Positions 63,056 to 64,000 of a stretch of 64,000 bases of DNA are shown here, one piece after another. The notes beneath the pieces were generated by a model, which saw nothing but the letters and a program-made list of their open reading frames with translations, was not told where the DNA came from and made no database searches. A program made the translations under genes and the position numbers. Origin of the DNA: Trujillonella humicola (lineage in GTDB: Bacteria; Actinomycetota; Actinomycetes; Mycobacteriales; Geodermatophilaceae); the NCBI RefSeq assembly GCF_046233715.1, contig NZ_JBJNRJ010000003.1, positions 62,001-126,000 of the forward strand. Reading direction: 5' to 3'. Each line of letters opens with the position of its first letter. Within the stretch, counting starts at the first letter, position 1.

Positions 63056-63985
63056 GTGCGCCTGCTGACCTCGCTGCCCGAGCAGGCGCGCGAGGCGTTC
63101 CGGGCCCGCGTCTCCGGAGATCCGACCGGCGCGCCGGACTGGGTCCGCGACATCGCCCGGGTCGGCACCGGCCCCGGCTGGTTCGAGCCCGACGGCGTCG
63201 TCTGGCGGGTGCACGGTGACCTCTCCACCCTCGTCGGCGGCGTCGCGGCCCTGCTCGGCCAGGGGGCGCACCCGCTCGCGCTGGCCGGCGTGCAGCGGCA
63301 CTCGGCCTACCGCGAGGACCCGTGGAAGCGGCTGGCCGGGACCGCCCGCTGGCTCGTGGTCAGCACCTTCGGCTCGGCGGAGCTGGCCGAGCGGGAGGCC
63401 TCCCGGGTCCGCAGCATGCACGCGCGGGTCCGCGGCCGCGCCGGCGGGCGGGCCTACTCGGCGTCCGACCCGGCGCTGCTGCGCTGGGTGCACCTCGCCT
63501 TCACCGACGCCTTCCTCGCCGCCCAGCAGTCGGTGGGCAGGGACCTGGCCCCGCGGTTCGGCCGCGGCTGGCCCGACGTCTACGTGGGGGAGTGGGCCCG
63601 CGCGGCGGCGGCGCTGGGCGCGACCGACCTGCCGACGACGGCCGGCGAGCTGGCCGAGGCCCTCGCCGCGTACCGGCCCGAGCTCCGGCCTGTCCCCGAC
63701 GAGCTGCGCGAGTTCCTCGCCGCCCCGCCCGGCCTCAGCGCGCCGGAGCGGCTGGTCTACCGCGGCCTGTCCGGCGCCGCGGCCCACGTGGTGTCCCCGG
63801 CGGTCGCCGGGTGCGCCGGTGTGCCCGGACGCGGTCGCGGCAAAGCCGCGCAGCTCGCCGTCACCCGGGCCCAGCTGCGGGCGCTGCGCCTGACGCTGGG
63901 CCGGTTCAGCCCCTCGGAGGAGGCGGCGCGGTGGCGGCTCGGACTGGGCCCGGCGCCGGCGTGGGCCGCCGACACCGCCGTCTGA
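63056..63985 (+). CDS. MpaB/DUF2236-type oxygenase-like protein
   Basis: GTG 63056 ('RLLTSLPEQAREAFRARV') is preferred because the 44 codons upstream (frame open from GTG 62924) are low-complexity. The sequence follows the DUF2236/MpaB family: 'WRVHGDLSTLVGGVAALLGQGAHPLALAGVQRHSAYREDPWKRLAGTARWLVVSTFG' contains the His residues thought to bind haem, and 'LRWVHLAFTDAFLAAQQSVG' follows. Members such as latex-clearing protein and MpaB are haem oxygenases; the substrate here is unknown. Confidence 0.8.
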   Translation: MRLLTSLPEQAREAFRARVSGDPTGAPDWVRDIARVGTGPGWFEPDGVVWRVHGDLSTLVGGVAALLGQGAHPLALAGVQRHSAYREDPWKRLAGTARWLVVSTFGSAELAEREASRVRSMHARVRGRAGGRAYSASDPALLRWVHLAFTDAFLAAQQSVGRDLAPRFGRGWPDVYVGEWARAAAALGATDLPTTAGELAEALAAYRPELRPVPDELREFLAAPPGLSAPERLVYRGLSGAAAHVVSPAVAGCAGVPGRGRGKAAQLAVTRAQLRALRLTLGRFSPSEEAARWRLGLGPAPAWAADTAV

Positions 63986-64000
63986 CCGCCGCCGACACCG

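Noticed and set aside
1..64000. CRISPR array
   Set aside because: No set of regularly spaced direct repeats of 25-40 bases was seen; the only array-like pattern is the IS21 end repeats.

Overview
The window is high-GC DNA with GTG/ATG starts, heavy ATGA-type gene overlaps, TAGACT-like -10 boxes and the core order tRNA-Pro, tig, clpP1, clpP2, clpX. This points to an actinobacterial chromosome. The family style (SCO6880-type transfer protein, MpaB-like oxygenase, DUF559 protein, tig-clp order) would fit Geodermatophilaceae or a relative, but that placement is an inference.

Region 1 (1-23.5 kb) is the conjugation part of an integrative and conjugative element. It starts with the C-terminal part of a BTAD-type regulator. 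A tightly overlapping plus-strand operon follows: an ATPase-like protein, a small pilin-like membrane protein, a single-pass membrane protein, a VirB6/TrbL-like channel protein, an SCO6880-family protein, a VirB4-like ATPase, a cell-wall hydrolase with lysozyme-like and M23 domains, a VirD4/TcpA-type coupling protein and four accessory proteins. On the minus strand lie a very large MobF relaxase-helicase-Toprim fusion and two single proteins (DUF3800, DUF5343). No integrase is seen inside the window.

Region 2 (23.5-54.5 kb) is defence cargo. First come debris (an SRPBCC remnant) and a small Ada-like zinc protein. Next is a plus-strand four-gene block: two dynamin-like GTPases, an SNF2/RapA-type helicase, and a RecD2-like helicase with a C-terminal nuclease-like segment. 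The genes are almost contiguous and I do not recognise the combination as a named system; it is the main candidate for something undescribed. An ADP-ribosylglycohydrolase gene follows, cut in two by an IS21-family element (36653-39161) flanked by a perfect 5-bp duplication. After a small HTH gene comes a complete BREX type 1 cluster in canonical order (brxA, brxB, brxC, pglX, pglZ, brxL). Its BrxL appears to carry a MITD1-like (MIT_C, phospholipase-D-fold) C-terminus where other BrxL proteins have a Lon-like domain. A frameshifted pseudogene lies behind brxL.

Region 3 (54.6-64 kb) returns to chromosome: a protein with an acidic linker, tRNA-Gly(TCC) on the minus strand whose 3' end faces the island (the likely attachment site), a SAM methyltransferase, tRNA-Pro(TGG), trigger factor, the two ClpP subunits and ClpX, a DUF559 gene with an in-frame TGA, and an MpaB-like oxygenase.

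In short, a self-transmissible element appears to carry at least one known (BREX) and one candidate anti-phage operon next to a tRNA gene, and insertion-sequence damage and gene fragments mark its edges and joints.
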